64,000 nt of DNA, taken from Aquimarina sp. ERC-38. Lineage in GTDB: Bacteria; Bacteroidota; Bacteroidia; Flavobacteriales; Flavobacteriaceae. The stretch is from NCBI RefSeq assembly GCF_026222555.1, contig NZ_CP098511.1:3825501-3889500 (forward strand). Reading direction: 5' to 3'. Positions 36,209 through 45,688 of the stretch are shown here, piece after piece (within the stretch, counting starts at the first letter, position 1; each line of letters begins with the position of its first letter). The notes below the pieces were generated by a model. The model made no database searches. It was not told the DNA's origin and worked only from the letters and a program-made list of their open reading frames with translations. The translations under genes were made by a program, and so were the position numbers.

Positions 36209-38413
36209 ATGACAGAAGCCGCTATTGATCAGGAAAAAAAAGACATTGCCAAGCAATACAAGGAACTGCTTAGAATCAGTTACCGTGACTTAAATAAAGA
36301 AGATCAGAAGCTTATCCGAAAAGCATTTGATATTGCCGTAGATGCCCATAGAAACCAGCGAAGGAAAAGCGGAGAAGCCTATATCTTTCATCCGATAGCC
36401 GTGGCCAAAATTGTGGCTAGTGAAATAGGTCTGGACGCCACCTCTATTGCTGCAGCATTGCTTCATGATGTGGTAGAAGATACGGAGTATACCCTTATGG
36501 ATATTGAGCAAATGTTTGGAGAAACCATAGCTCGGATTGTCGATGGATTAACAAAAATTTCTTCTTTAAAAAAGGATCGGGACGTTTCACTACAAGCTGA
36601 AAATTTCCGAAAAATGCTCTTAACCCTCAACGATGACGTACGGGTTATTATTATCAAGATTGCAGACCGTCTGCACAACATGCAAACCATGGATGCTATG
36701 CGTCCCGACAAGCAGGTAAAAATTGCTTCTGAAACCTTATATATCTATGCCCCTCTCGCTCACCGTATCGGATTATATAATATAAAAACCGAACTGGAAG
36801 ACCTGGGATTAAAATATACCGAGCCTGAAGTATATCGAGATATTTTAGAAAAAATTAAGGAAAGCAAAGAAGAACAAGACGCTTATATTAAAAAATTCTC
36901 CGATCGTATCGAAGAAGGTTTGCAAAAAGAAGGTCTAAATTACGAAATTAAAGGTAGGCCAAAATCCATATTTTCTATTCGGCGGAAAATTATAAAACAA
37001 AATATTTCTTTTGATGAAGTCTACGATAAATTTGCCATCCGGATTATTTACAAGTCCGACTTAGAAAATGAAAAATTTATTGCGTGGAAAATTTATACCA
37101 TTGTTACTGATTTTTACCGTCCCAATCCGATTCGGTTACGAGACTGGATTTCGCAACCTAAATCTACCGGTTATGAAGCTTTACATATCACTGTAATTGG
37201 CCCGGATAGTAAATGGGTGGAAGTACAGATACGTAGCGAACGAATGCATGAAATTGCTGAAAAAGGGTACGCAGCCCATTACAAATATAAAAACGAAGAC
37301 GAAAACCAGGACAACGGAATGGAACTCTGGCTGAACCGGTTACAGGAAGCCTTAGAAAATTCAGAAGCGAATGCGGTTGATTTTGTAGAAGAATTCAAGT
37401 TAAATCTTTATGCAAAAGAAATTTTTGTCTTTACCCCTCAGGGTGATTTGAGATCTTTGCCTAAAGGAGCTACCGCCCTGGATTTTGGGTTCAATGTTCA
37501 TACAGAAATCGGTTTAAAAACCAGGGGGGCACGTATCAACGGTAAGTTAGTCCCCTTAAGCACCGAATTAAAAAGTGGCGATCAGGTAGAAATTATCACC
37601 TCTACCCGTGCCAAACCTTCATCAAACTGGTTGGACTATGCTACCACTGCAAGGGCCAGAGCTAAAATTAAATCCGCACTTCGAGATGAGAAAAAGCAAA
37701 AATCCGAAGAAGGAAAGATAATTTTAAAACGAAAGTTAAAATCACAAAAAATTAGTCTGAACGAACGGATTGTTAATGAACTGGTATTGTATTTTAAATT
37801 AAAAACAAGCCAGGATTTATTTTACCGGGTAGGGATTGGTACGATTGACAATCAAAAGATTAAGGAGTTTGCAAATAACCGGAGTAATGTTTTTATGAAT
37901 TTTATCAAAAATAAAATTCGTAAAACTCCTAATCCCGAAATAGTAGATGATGAAGTTACTTCAAAATATGATCTGTTGGTTTTTGGCAAAGACGCTGAAA
38001 AATTAGAATATAAACTAGCCAATTGTTGTAATCCCATAGCGGGAGACAATGTTTTTGGTTTTATTACCGTAAATGAAGGTATTAAAGTCCATAAAAAAGA
38101 TTGTCCAAATGCCTTACAAATGCAAAGTAATTATGCCTATCGTATCATGCCTGCAAAATGGATTGATTCCAGTCAGGAAGAATACAAAGCAGTAATACGT
38201 TTAAAAGGAATTGATAATATTGGAGTAGTTAATGAAGTGACGCAGGTAATCTCAAATAATATGCATCTAGCTATGTATAATATGAATTTTGATACGAATG
38301 ACGGAATATTTACTGGTAAAATTACCGTAGGCGTTAAAAATCGTGACACTTTAAAAACCGTAATTCAAAATCTTTCTAAAATTAGTGGAATTGATAAGGT
38401 GATTCGGGAGTAA
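36209..38413 (+). CDS. Bifunctional (p)ppGpp synthetase/hydrolase (RelA/SpoT)
   Basis: A 734-residue stringent-response enzyme. The N-terminal HD hydrolase domain carries IFHPIAVAKIVA, ALLHDVVEDTEYT and DRLHNMQTM, all intact, so hydrolysis is expected. The synthetase domain follows with EIKGRPKSIFSIRRKI, FAIRIIYKSD and DYISQPK-type DWISQPKSTGYEALHITV. TGS (IFVFTPQGDLRSLPKGATALDFGFNVH) and C-terminal ACT (VIRLKGIDNIGVVNEVTQVI) domains complete it. This is a typical long Rel-type enzyme. It precedes fur by 88 bases. Confidence 0.96.
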   Translation: MTEAAIDQEKKDIAKQYKELLRISYRDLNKEDQKLIRKAFDIAVDAHRNQRRKSGEAYIFHPIAVAKIVASEIGLDATSIAAALLHDVVEDTEYTLMDIEQMFGETIARIVDGLTKISSLKKDRDVSLQAENFRKMLLTLNDDVRVIIIKIADRLHNMQTMDAMRPDKQVKIASETLYIYAPLAHRIGLYNIKTELEDLGLKYTEPEVYRDILEKIKESKEEQDAYIKKFSDRIEEGLQKEGLNYEIKGRPKSIFSIRRKIIKQNISFDEVYDKFAIRIIYKSDLENEKFIAWKIYTIVTDFYRPNPIRLRDWISQPKSTGYEALHITVIGPDSKWVEVQIRSERMHEIAEKGYAAHYKYKNEDENQDNGMELWLNRLQEALENSEANAVDFVEEFKLNLYAKEIFVFTPQGDLRSLPKGATALDFGFNVHTEIGLKTRGARINGKLVPLSTELKSGDQVEIITSTRAKPSSNWLDYATTARARAKIKSALRDEKKQKSEEGKIILKRKLKSQKISLNERIVNELVLYFKLKTSQDLFYRVGIGTIDNQKIKEFANNRSNVFMNFIKNKIRKTPNPEIVDDEVTSKYDLLVFGKDAEKLEYKLANCCNPIAGDNVFGFITVNEGIKVHKKDCPNALQMQSNYAYRIMPAKWIDSSQEEYKAVIRLKGIDNIGVVNEVTQVISNNMHLAMYNMNFDTNDGIFTGKITVGVKNRDTLKTVIQNLSKISGIDKVIRE

Positions 38414-38480
38414 GCCCTAAGTATTTCTATTAAAAATAAAGGAAAATTAGGAAATTAACTATTTACTTTCTTAAATAACG

Positions 38481-38488
38481 TAACTTTG
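38481..38488 (+). promoter_or_regulatory. candidate -7 box for the fur-like gene
   Basis: TAACTTTG matches TAnnTTTG and lies 13 bases before the ATG at 38502, implying a very short 5' leader. Confidence 0.45.
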
Positions 38489-38501
38489 TTTTTTTAACAC
38501 T

Positions 38502-38954
38502 ATGAGTCTTAAAACAACCACAGAAAGTGATCAGAATATTGTTAAAAATGTATTTACTGCATTTTTAGAAGAAAAAAAACATCGGAAAACCCCCGAACGT
38601 TACGCTATTCTGCAAGAAATCTATGAAAGTGAAGAACATTTTGATATTGAGTCTTTATATATCAAGATGAAGAACAAAAACTACCGGGTAAGTCGCGCTA
38701 CGCTATACAATACTATTGAATTATTATTAGAATGCAAACTGGTTCGTAAGCATCAGTTCGGACAGAATCAGGCACAATATGAGAAATCTTATTTTGACCG
38801 CCAGCACGACCATCTCATACTAACAGATTCAGGCGAAGTACTTGAATTTTGTGATCCTCGAATACAATCCATCAAAAAAACCATCGAAGAAATTTTTGAT
38901 GTTGATATTACCAATCATTCACTCTATTTTTACGGTACAAAAAAATCTAACTAA
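38502..38954 (+). CDS. Fur family transcriptional regulator lacking CxxC zinc motif
   Basis: A 150-residue metal- or peroxide-responsive repressor. The winged helix spans about residues 15-90 ([43 protein letters not shown]). The dimerisation domain has [23 protein letters not shown], where standard Fur has HDHxxCxxCG; both structural-zinc cysteines are replaced (leucine and serine). The regulatory-site histidines HDH remain. This is the usual flavobacterial form. The gene order relA/spoT, fur, purA, ostA suggests linked expression; targets are unknown. Confidence 0.92.
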   Translation: MSLKTTTESDQNIVKNVFTAFLEEKKHRKTPERYAILQEIYESEEHFDIESLYIKMKNKNYRVSRATLYNTIELLLECKLVRKHQFGQNQAQYEKSYFDRQHDHLILTDSGEVLEFCDPRIQSIKKTIEEIFDVDITNHSLYFYGTKKSN

Positions 38955-38970
38955 CCACATATTTATACTA

Positions 38971-40245
38971 ATGGCAGTAAATCTATTACTGGGTCTCCAA
39001 TGGGGAGACGAAGGAAAAGGAAAAATCGTTGATGTTCTTACAAAAGATTATGATATTATAGCTCGTTTTCAAGGTGGTCCTAATGCCGGGCATACACTGG
39101 AATTTGACGGTATCAAACATGTGTTACATACCATTCCCAGTGGTATTTTTCATGACAAAGCGATTAACCTGGTAGGTAATGGCGTGGTAATTGACCCGGT
39201 TATTTTTAAAAAAGAACTGGATAACCTGGATCAATACAATATTGACTATACATCCAAACTTTTGATTTCGCGTAAAGCGCATTTAATTTTGCCTACTCAT
39301 CGAATTCTAGACGCAGCATCAGAAGCTTCTAAAGGTAAAGCTAAAATCGGATCTACCTTAAAAGGAATTGGCCCCACGTACATGGACAAGACCGGGAGAA
39401 ACGGTATTCGGGTAGGTGATTTGGAATTAAAAGACTGGAAAAAGAGATATCGGAATTTAGCTGATAAGCACATCTCTATGATTGATTTTTATGATGCTAA
39501 AATTGAATACGACCTGGATGAATTAGAAAAAGAATTTTTCGAAGCAGTTAAAGTTTTAAAATCTTTAACTTTTATTGATAGTGAAGAATATTTATATCAG
39601 GCGCAAAAAGAAGGGAAGAAGATTCTAGCCGAAGGAGCACAGGGTTCTCTATTAGATATAGATTTTGGAACTTATCCATTTGTCACCTCTTCTAATACGA
39701 CTGCGGCAGGTGCCTGTACCGGTTTAGGAGTGCCACCCAATCAAATTAAAGAAGTTTTTGGAATTTTTAAGGCCTATACCACCAGAGTAGGAAGCGGCCC
39801 TTTCCCGACCGAACTTTTTGATAAAGATGGTGAAACCATGGGACGGGTTGGTAACGAATTTGGTGCCACCACGGGGAGACCCAGGCGTTGCGGATGGTTG
39901 GATTTGGTCGCTTTAAAATATGCAGTCCGGGTAAATGGCGTGACGCAATTAATGATGATGAAAGGCGACGTACTCAGTGGATTTGAGACCTTAAAAATAT
40001 GTACGGCATATACGTATCAGGGAAAAGAAATCTCCCATCTACCTTATAATATAGAACCCGAAAACGTAGAGCCCGTATACTCTGAAATGAAAGGCTGGTC
40101 GCAGGATTTAACTAAAATGAACGATTCGGAGCAACTGCCGGAAGAATTAGAAGCCTATATTAAATTCTTAGAAAAAGAATTAGAAACACCGATTACGGTT
40201 GTTTCCGTTGGTCCGGACCGAACGCAAACGATTCATAGAAAATAA
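38971..40245 (+). CDS. purA: Adenylosuccinate synthetase
   Basis: Makes adenylosuccinate from IMP, aspartate and GTP in AMP synthesis. The start is the ATG at 38971, giving MAVNLLLGLQWGDEGKGKIVDV and 424 residues, the family's usual length; an in-frame ATG at 38842 would add a non-conserved N-terminus that overlaps fur. The GTP loop GDEGKGK, NAGHT, KIGSTLKGIGPTYMDK, the IMP-binding VTSSNTTAAGACTGLG and TTGRPRRCGW are all present. It lies 16 bases after fur. Confidence 0.97.
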   Translation: MAVNLLLGLQWGDEGKGKIVDVLTKDYDIIARFQGGPNAGHTLEFDGIKHVLHTIPSGIFHDKAINLVGNGVVIDPVIFKKELDNLDQYNIDYTSKLLISRKAHLILPTHRILDAASEASKGKAKIGSTLKGIGPTYMDKTGRNGIRVGDLELKDWKKRYRNLADKHISMIDFYDAKIEYDLDELEKEFFEAVKVLKSLTFIDSEEYLYQAQKEGKKILAEGAQGSLLDIDFGTYPFVTSSNTTAAGACTGLGVPPNQIKEVFGIFKAYTTRVGSGPFPTELFDKDGETMGRVGNEFGATTGRPRRCGWLDLVALKYAVRVNGVTQLMMMKGDVLSGFETLKICTAYTYQGKEISHLPYNIEPENVEPVYSEMKGWSQDLTKMNDSEQLPEELEAYIKFLEKELETPITVVSVGPDRTQTIHRK

Positions 40246-40353
40246 ATTGCAACTTTGGTAGCAGAATTGGGTTTAAGTAAGTAAGATACATTTATTAAAA
40301 ATGAATACGGTTCTATAATACGGAACTTCAAGAAAACCTTTTCCCTATAATTT

Positions 40354-42258
40354 TTGTTTTTGAGAAAAATAGTTACATATCTGATCGTACTCCTTTGCTG
40401 TCTAAATAATAGCTTCGGACAATCTACACCTCAGGGCAAACGGATTGAGGTAAAGTCAGACCGTACAATTAAGGATGAAGCAAGATTCCCGGGGGCAACC
40501 ATTTTAGCAAAAGTAAATGAGCAGGTCTATATGTTGCATGAAGGTATTGAAATCTGGTGTGATCAGGCGGTTTATTATAGTGAAGATCAGTTTTTCCGGG
40601 CGTTTGGTAATGTAAAGATGATCCAGGGGGATACGCTGACCATGACCAGTAATTATTCTGAGTATAATGGTGATACCCAGTTTGCTTATGCCAGGGAGAA
40701 TGTATTTATGGAAACTCCGTCCAATACGCTGACTACTGACACTTTATTTTTTGATCGGTTACGCCAGCAAGCTTATTATCGCAGTGGGGGTACGGTAAAA
40801 GATTCTACCCGGACTAATACCCTGACCAGTAGAATCGGCAGGTATTTTATGGACCGTGGTCTTTTTTCTTTTAACAAAGAAGTAAAAGTGGTCAATCCGG
40901 AAAACACCGTAGATTCCGAACATATGGACTATTATAAAGATACCGGTCATGTTTTTGTATACGGACCTTCAACCGTAAAAGGAGAAGAAAGTACTTTATA
41001 CTGCGAACGTGGATTCTATGATACTAATGCTAAGACTGCGCATGCTATTAAAAACGCAAAAATAGATTATGACAACCGGACCGTCTTTGGGGATAGTATT
41101 TTCTACAACAGTGCCATTAACTTTGCTTCGGCAACCAATAATATAAAAGTACTGGATACTGCGAATCAATCTGTGATCACCGGGCATTATGCCGAAGTTT
41201 TTAAAGATAAAGATTCGGTTTTTATTACAAAACGAGCTTTAGCTTCTACCCTTCAGGAAAAGGATTCCATTTTTATTCATAGCGATACGTTGATGATTAC
41301 CGGAAAACCTGAAAAACGTATCTTACGGGGATTTTATGATGTACGGATTTTTAAAACCAATATGAGTGGTAAAAGTGATTCTATTCACGTAGACCAGACT
41401 ACAGGTCTCACTAAAATGATAGGTTCACCCATTATATGGTCACAAAGCAATCAGATGACCGGAGATACTATTAAAATTATTTCTAATGTAAAAACAGAAA
41501 AATTAGATTCCTTAGTGGTGTATGAAAATGCATTTTTAGTACAGGAAGATACTTTAAAAGCAGGATTTAATCAGGTCAAAGGCCAGACCTTATACGGATT
41601 ATTTGAAGAAAATGAAATTTATCAGGTAGATATTGATAAAAATACCGAGACCATATTCTTTCAGCGAGAAAGTGAAGATGAATTAAAGTTAATCGGAATT
41701 AATAAAGTACTCTCCAGTTCCATTAAAATGCTACTGGAAGAACGGGAAATTGTGGATGTCTATTATTATCAGAATGTAGATGGTACTTTATATCAGGAAC
41801 AGGAACTCCCGGAAAATGCTCGGGAACTTTCGGGATTAAATTGGAGGGGTGAAGAAGAATTACTAGAAAAAAAAGATTTATTTAAAGGTGAAAAACCACC
41901 GGAATTGGCAAAAATTAAAGGCATTCCGTTACCTATTGAAAATGAAGATTTCTTTAGTGAAGCAACTTTAAAACGAATTGAAGATACCAATGCGGAAGGG
42001 TCAAGCTTATTAGAACAAAATTTAAAAGATGCTGAAATTGAAGATGTTGAAAAGATTAAAGAGATCGTAACAGATTCTATTACTGCTCCAAGAGCTCCAC
42101 AACAAATAGATTCTCTACAAGACGAGGTCAATGAAATCAAAAAGAAAGCAGAAAAGTTGATAGATGTTGACCTAACCGGAACAGCCAAAGTTAGAGATAG
42201 CCTGACAGTTACAAAGTTAAAGGAGAAAGCTAAAAAGGCGAAGGATAGTTTGAAGTGA
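40354..42258 (+). CDS. OstA-like protein (LptA/LPS-transport related), TTG start
   Basis: A 634-residue protein beginning at TTG (40354, or the next in-frame TTG at 40360); there is no ATG before the signal peptide FLRKIVTYLIVLLCCLNNSFG. OstA_2-type beta-jelly-roll repeats occupy about residues 28-440 (KVNEQVYMLHEGIEIWCDQAVYYSEDQ, GNVKMIQGDTLTMTSNYSEYNGDT, YKDTGHVFVYGPSTVK). The C-terminal 150 residues are acidic and coiled-coil-like, ending in a Lys-rich tail. Family members are related to LptA, which bridges lipopolysaccharide across the periplasm, so an envelope-assembly role is likely. It follows purA by 108 bases. Confidence 0.9.
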   Translation: MFLRKIVTYLIVLLCCLNNSFGQSTPQGKRIEVKSDRTIKDEARFPGATILAKVNEQVYMLHEGIEIWCDQAVYYSEDQFFRAFGNVKMIQGDTLTMTSNYSEYNGDTQFAYARENVFMETPSNTLTTDTLFFDRLRQQAYYRSGGTVKDSTRTNTLTSRIGRYFMDRGLFSFNKEVKVVNPENTVDSEHMDYYKDTGHVFVYGPSTVKGEESTLYCERGFYDTNAKTAHAIKNAKIDYDNRTVFGDSIFYNSAINFASATNNIKVLDTANQSVITGHYAEVFKDKDSVFITKRALASTLQEKDSIFIHSDTLMITGKPEKRILRGFYDVRIFKTNMSGKSDSIHVDQTTGLTKMIGSPIIWSQSNQMTGDTIKIISNVKTEKLDSLVVYENAFLVQEDTLKAGFNQVKGQTLYGLFEENEIYQVDIDKNTETIFFQRESEDELKLIGINKVLSSSIKMLLEEREIVDVYYYQNVDGTLYQEQELPENARELSGLNWRGEEELLEKKDLFKGEKPPELAKIKGIPLPIENEDFFSEATLKRIEDTNAEGSSLLEQNLKDAEIEDVEKIKEIVTDSITAPRAPQQIDSLQDEVNEIKKKAEKLIDVDLTGTAKVRDSLTVTKLKEKAKKAKDSLK

Positions 42259-42852
42259 GTTTTTAGTTGATGGTTGGTAGTTGATAGTTGTCAGTTTTTT
42301 ATGGTTAGGTTAGTCATGAGATTTTAGTAGTGAGTAGTGAGAATTTAGTCTTAAGTATTAGGTACGAGGTATTAAGTGAATGGTTTGAAGTATAAGGCTT
42401 AGAAATCGGACTTTGGACTTCTCGGGCTTCGAGAGCCTCAGCCCTCAATTGATATTTATTCGCTGTTGCGTATTAAATTTAGTGTATATTCTCGAGGACT
42501 GAGGCTCCCCAAGTCCTCTTAAATTTTGATTGTATAAATTTATTTTTAGACTAAGGATTAGCACACCATCATTTGAATTCAATAAAAATTTAATTAACCC
42601 ATAACTTAATAACATAGTAACACAGTAACCTAATAACTTAATAATAAAACAACCAAAAAACCAGTGCCTTTTGCCCAGTGCCTATTCAACTAATAAAATA
42701 ACTCAGTAACAAAATAACTTAACAACAAAACAACCAAAAAAACCAGTGTCTTTTGCCTAGTGCCTATTTAACTAATAGAAACTATAAAATCAGTAACAAA
42801 ATAACCTAATAACTTAGTAACTTAATAACTGAAACCAGTACCTATTCAACTA
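42259..42852. other. 594 base intergenic region rich in repeats
   Basis: No gene is seen. It contains a low-complexity GTAGTTGATAGTT-type stretch (about 42265-42375), a hairpin (42415-42516) and three direct repeats of about 80 bases (42625-42855) that run to the start codon of the aminotransferase gene. No promoter consensus is clear. Confidence 0.7.
42415..42516. repeat. Inverted repeat hairpin in spacer
   Basis: GGACTT (42415-42420) and AAGTCC (42511-42516) are the outer arms. Inside, GAGCCTCAGCCCTC pairs with GAGGACTGAGGCTC, one mismatch, enclosing about 44 bases of AT-rich sequence. It resembles a REP-like palindrome; only one copy is seen here. Confidence 0.55.
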
Positions 42853-42855
42853 ATG
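42625..42855 (+). repeat. Three direct repeats of about 80-90 bases before the aminotransferase gene
   Basis: Copies begin near 42625, 42706 and 42793. Each shares AATAACTTAA-like motifs, then CCAGTGCC or variants, then CCTATTCAACTAAT. Copies 1 and 2 also share AAAACAACCAAAAAA and a second TAGTGCC-type motif. In copy 3 the last unit ends CTATTCAACTAATG, so the start codon of the downstream gene is formed at the junction. Spacing is irregular, so this is not a CRISPR. Confidence 0.6.
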
Positions 42856-44052
42856 AAAAAAGACTTCTTTACATACCAGGCGCAAACCACTCCGCATCCT
42901 TTAGCGATGGAAGTAGCGTATGCAAAGGGATCTTATATTTATACCACACAAGGAGAAAAACATTTGGATTTTGTGGCTGGGGTTTCCGCTTGCAGTTTAG
43001 GTCACCAACATCCTCGCGTCGTTACGGCTATCAAAGAGCAGGTAGATAAATATTTGCACGTAATGGTGTATGGGGAGTACATTCAGCAACCACCGGTAGC
43101 TCTGACCAAGTTACTGGCAGATCACTTACCGGATCCGCTGTCTAAAACTTACCTGACCAATTCCGGCACTGAAGCTATTGAAGGTGCATTAAAATTAGTA
43201 CGAAGGGTTACCGGAAGAAGTCAAATTATTACGGCTCATCACGCCTATCACGGAAATACCATGGGTGCTTTAAGCGTTACCGGATTTGAAGAACGAAAAC
43301 AACCTTTTCGTCCGTTGATTCCGGATGTTGAGTTTATTCACTTCAACAAAGAACAGGACCTTTTACAAATTACTGAGAAAACCGCCGGGGTTATTTTAGA
43401 AACCATTCAGGGAGGGGCTGGTTTTATCCTTCCGAAGAATAATTACCTGCAAAAAGTAAAAAAACGTTGTGAAGAAGTGGGTGCGCTATTAATTTTAGAC
43501 GAAATTCAGCCAGGTTTTGGGCGAACCGGTAAGCTTTTTGGTTTTGAACATTACGCTGTTGTTCCGGATGTTGTGGTAATGGGTAAAGGTATGGGTGGCG
43601 GACTTCCGATCGGTGCATTTACCGCTTCCCAAAGTCATATGGATCAATTAGCAGATAACCCAAAGTTAGGTCATATTACCACCTTTGGAGGAAATCCGGT
43701 TATTGCCGCGGCAGCTTTAGCAACGCTACAAGAAATTACAGAAACCAACTTAATTGATCAAAGCCTTCAAAAAGAAAAGCTATTTAGAGAATTGTTAGTA
43801 CATCCTTTAATAAAAGAAATTAGGGGCATAGGACTAATGTTGGCAGTCCTTACTCCTTCAATAGAAATTACCAATTTTGTTGTCTTAGAAGCAAAGAACC
43901 GGGGATTAATCTTATTTTGGTTACTTTTTGAACCTTGTGCCATCCGAATTACCCCACCCCTCACTATTTCGCTGGAAGAAATAAAAAAAGGCTGTCAGGT
44001 TATTTTGTCTATTTTACATGATGCCCTTACTAAATATAAGCTAAATACCTGA
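42853..44052 (+). CDS. Class III PLP-dependent aminotransferase
   Basis: A 399-residue fold-type I aminotransferase of the class III (acetylornithine / 4-aminobutyrate type) family. The signature block LILDEIQPGFGRTGKLFGFEH is followed by the PLP lysine in VVMGKGMGGGLPIGAF; LTNSGTEAIEGALKLVRR binds the cofactor phosphate and HHAYHGNTMGALSVTG follows. Substrate cannot be assigned; no arginine or lysine pathway genes are adjacent. The ATG at 42853 lies at the end of a repeat array and the first residues MKKDFFTYQAQTTPHPLAME fit the family. Confidence 0.93.
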   Translation: MKKDFFTYQAQTTPHPLAMEVAYAKGSYIYTTQGEKHLDFVAGVSACSLGHQHPRVVTAIKEQVDKYLHVMVYGEYIQQPPVALTKLLADHLPDPLSKTYLTNSGTEAIEGALKLVRRVTGRSQIITAHHAYHGNTMGALSVTGFEERKQPFRPLIPDVEFIHFNKEQDLLQITEKTAGVILETIQGGAGFILPKNNYLQKVKKRCEEVGALLILDEIQPGFGRTGKLFGFEHYAVVPDVVVMGKGMGGGLPIGAFTASQSHMDQLADNPKLGHITTFGGNPVIAAAALATLQEITETNLIDQSLQKEKLFRELLVHPLIKEIRGIGLMLAVLTPSIEITNFVVLEAKNRGLILFWLLFEPCAIRITPPLTISLEEIKKGCQVILSILHDALTKYKLNT

Positions 44053-44296
44053 GCATTAACCCTTCATAGATAACCTGTAAAACCGTACGGACTGCCAAAA
44101 GTGTATTGGTATGTATTTTGTTCATTAGTTTGTTAAAAAGAATTGATTCCGAAGTTGTAATTACAAGATTTGATTTGTAAATTTATTAAAGAGGAAATCA
44201 GTTATGCGTACTCCATAGGGAACGTACCCTGGGAAATAGGATGATGAAGTTATATTTATGAATAGTATTCCCGTAGCGCATCTTTAATCAACGTGT

Positions 44297-45688
44297 ATGA
44301 AATTTAACCACGAAGAATTCGAAGATCAAAACTTTTCAATCAGTCGATATGAACGTATGTTGCGATCCAACGATATCCGATTTTTTGACTCAGACGAATT
44401 TGAATCCATAATACATCACTATTTAGAAAACGGTAAGATAGCAAAAGCTAAAAAAGCCATTTCGCTAGGCTTATCACAACATCCTTCTTCGGTAAATTTA
44501 AAGTTATTAGAAGTAGAAGTTATGATTTTTGAAGATCGATTAGACAAAGCCGATCATTTACTGGCTAAGCTACATGCAATCGAACCTGAAAACGAGGAGA
44601 TTTACATTCAAAAAGCTAATATTCTTTCTAAAAAGAATAAACATCACAAAGCCATTGAACTTTTAAACATCGCTTTAACGTATACTACGGATGAAGCTGA
44701 TGTGTATTCTTTAATTGGCATGGAATATCTGTTTATGGATGATTTTGAAAATGCTAAAACGTGTTTTATGAAGTGTCTAGAAATGGATAATGATGATTAT
44801 TCGGCTTTATACAATATTATATACTGTTTTGATTTCTTAGAACAGCACCAGGAAGCCATTAATTACCTAAACCTGTTTTTAGACGCCAATCCCTACTCCG
44901 AAGTCGCCTGGCATCAGGTAGGTAAGCAATATTTTGACTTAAAAGAGTATAAAAAAGCCTTAGCCGCCTTTGACTTTGCTATTATCAGTGATGAATATTT
45001 TGTAGGTGCATATTTGGAAAAAGGGAAAGTACTGGAAAAACTGAAAAAGTATAACGAAGCTATTGAAAACTATAAGATTACTTTAGAATTAGATGATCCT
45101 ACTTCTTTTGCCTTGTTACGAATGGGTAAGTGCTATGAACGTTTGGGTTGTCAGGATTTGGCTATACAACATTATTCAAAAACGGTTCATGAAGATCCTT
45201 TACTAGATAAAGGTTGGATTGCTATTACTGATTTCTATTTAAAGAAACGTAATTACCAGAAAGCTTTGTATTATATTAACAAAGCTATTGGCATCGATTC
45301 TGAAAACGTATTGTACTGGAAGCGTTATGCCAAAATTAATAACCGCCTGGCCTTTTTTGAAGAAGCCGAACGAGGGTATAGAAGAGCTTTGGAGTTAGGA
45401 AATTATGAATTAGATACCTGGTTAAACCGAACTGATATTTTACGCTTTATCGGAGAAAATGACGCGGCCATACAAAATATGCATCAAGCCATTGAGTTCT
45501 ACCCGGAGAATGCCGAAGTACAATTCAGATTAGCTGGAATGCACTACGAAAAACAAGAGTTTAATCAAGGTGAATTTCATCTACGAAAGGCGTTACATTT
45601 AGATAAAGAATACAGCATCATCTTGGAAGAACTCTTCGAAAATGTTTATCAACTTTCTTTAGTTCAAAATATTATTAAACAGTATTAG
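44297..45688 (+). CDS. Tetratricopeptide repeat protein
   Basis: A 463-residue protein composed almost wholly of TPR helices, about twelve repeats (for example NEEIYIQKANILSKKNKHHKAIELLNIAL, AWHQVGKQYFDLKEYKKALAAFDFAI, GKCYERLGCQDLAIQHY). No signal peptide or other domain is visible, so a cytosolic scaffold function is likely. The gene is preceded by 244 bases without recognised features and followed by the repeat-rich region. It frequently accompanies an aminotransferase gene of this type in flavobacteria (recollection, not checked). Confidence 0.9.
   Translation: MKFNHEEFEDQNFSISRYERMLRSNDIRFFDSDEFESIIHHYLENGKIAKAKKAISLGLSQHPSSVNLKLLEVEVMIFEDRLDKADHLLAKLHAIEPENEEIYIQKANILSKKNKHHKAIELLNIALTYTTDEADVYSLIGMEYLFMDDFENAKTCFMKCLEMDNDDYSALYNIIYCFDFLEQHQEAINYLNLFLDANPYSEVAWHQVGKQYFDLKEYKKALAAFDFAIISDEYFVGAYLEKGKVLEKLKKYNEAIENYKITLELDDPTSFALLRMGKCYERLGCQDLAIQHYSKTVHEDPLLDKGWIAITDFYLKKRNYQKALYYINKAIGIDSENVLYWKRYAKINNRLAFFEEAERGYRRALELGNYELDTWLNRTDILRFIGENDAAIQNMHQAIEFYPENAEVQFRLAGMHYEKQEFNQGEFHLRKALHLDKEYSIILEELFENVYQLSLVQNIIKQY

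Noticed and set aside
38842..38970. N-terminal extension of purA from the ATG at 38842
   Set aside because: It overlaps the end of fur in another frame and adds 43 non-conserved residues ahead of the conserved MAVNLLLGLQWGDEGKGK start at 38971.
42600..42855. CRISPR array
   Set aside because: Only three diverged repeats with irregular spacing and no short identical repeat with unique spacers; no cas genes are present.
44053..44296. Possible regulatory hairpin before the TPR gene
   Set aside because: Short self-complementary words such as GGGAACGTACCC occur, but without a consistent long stem or promoter match.
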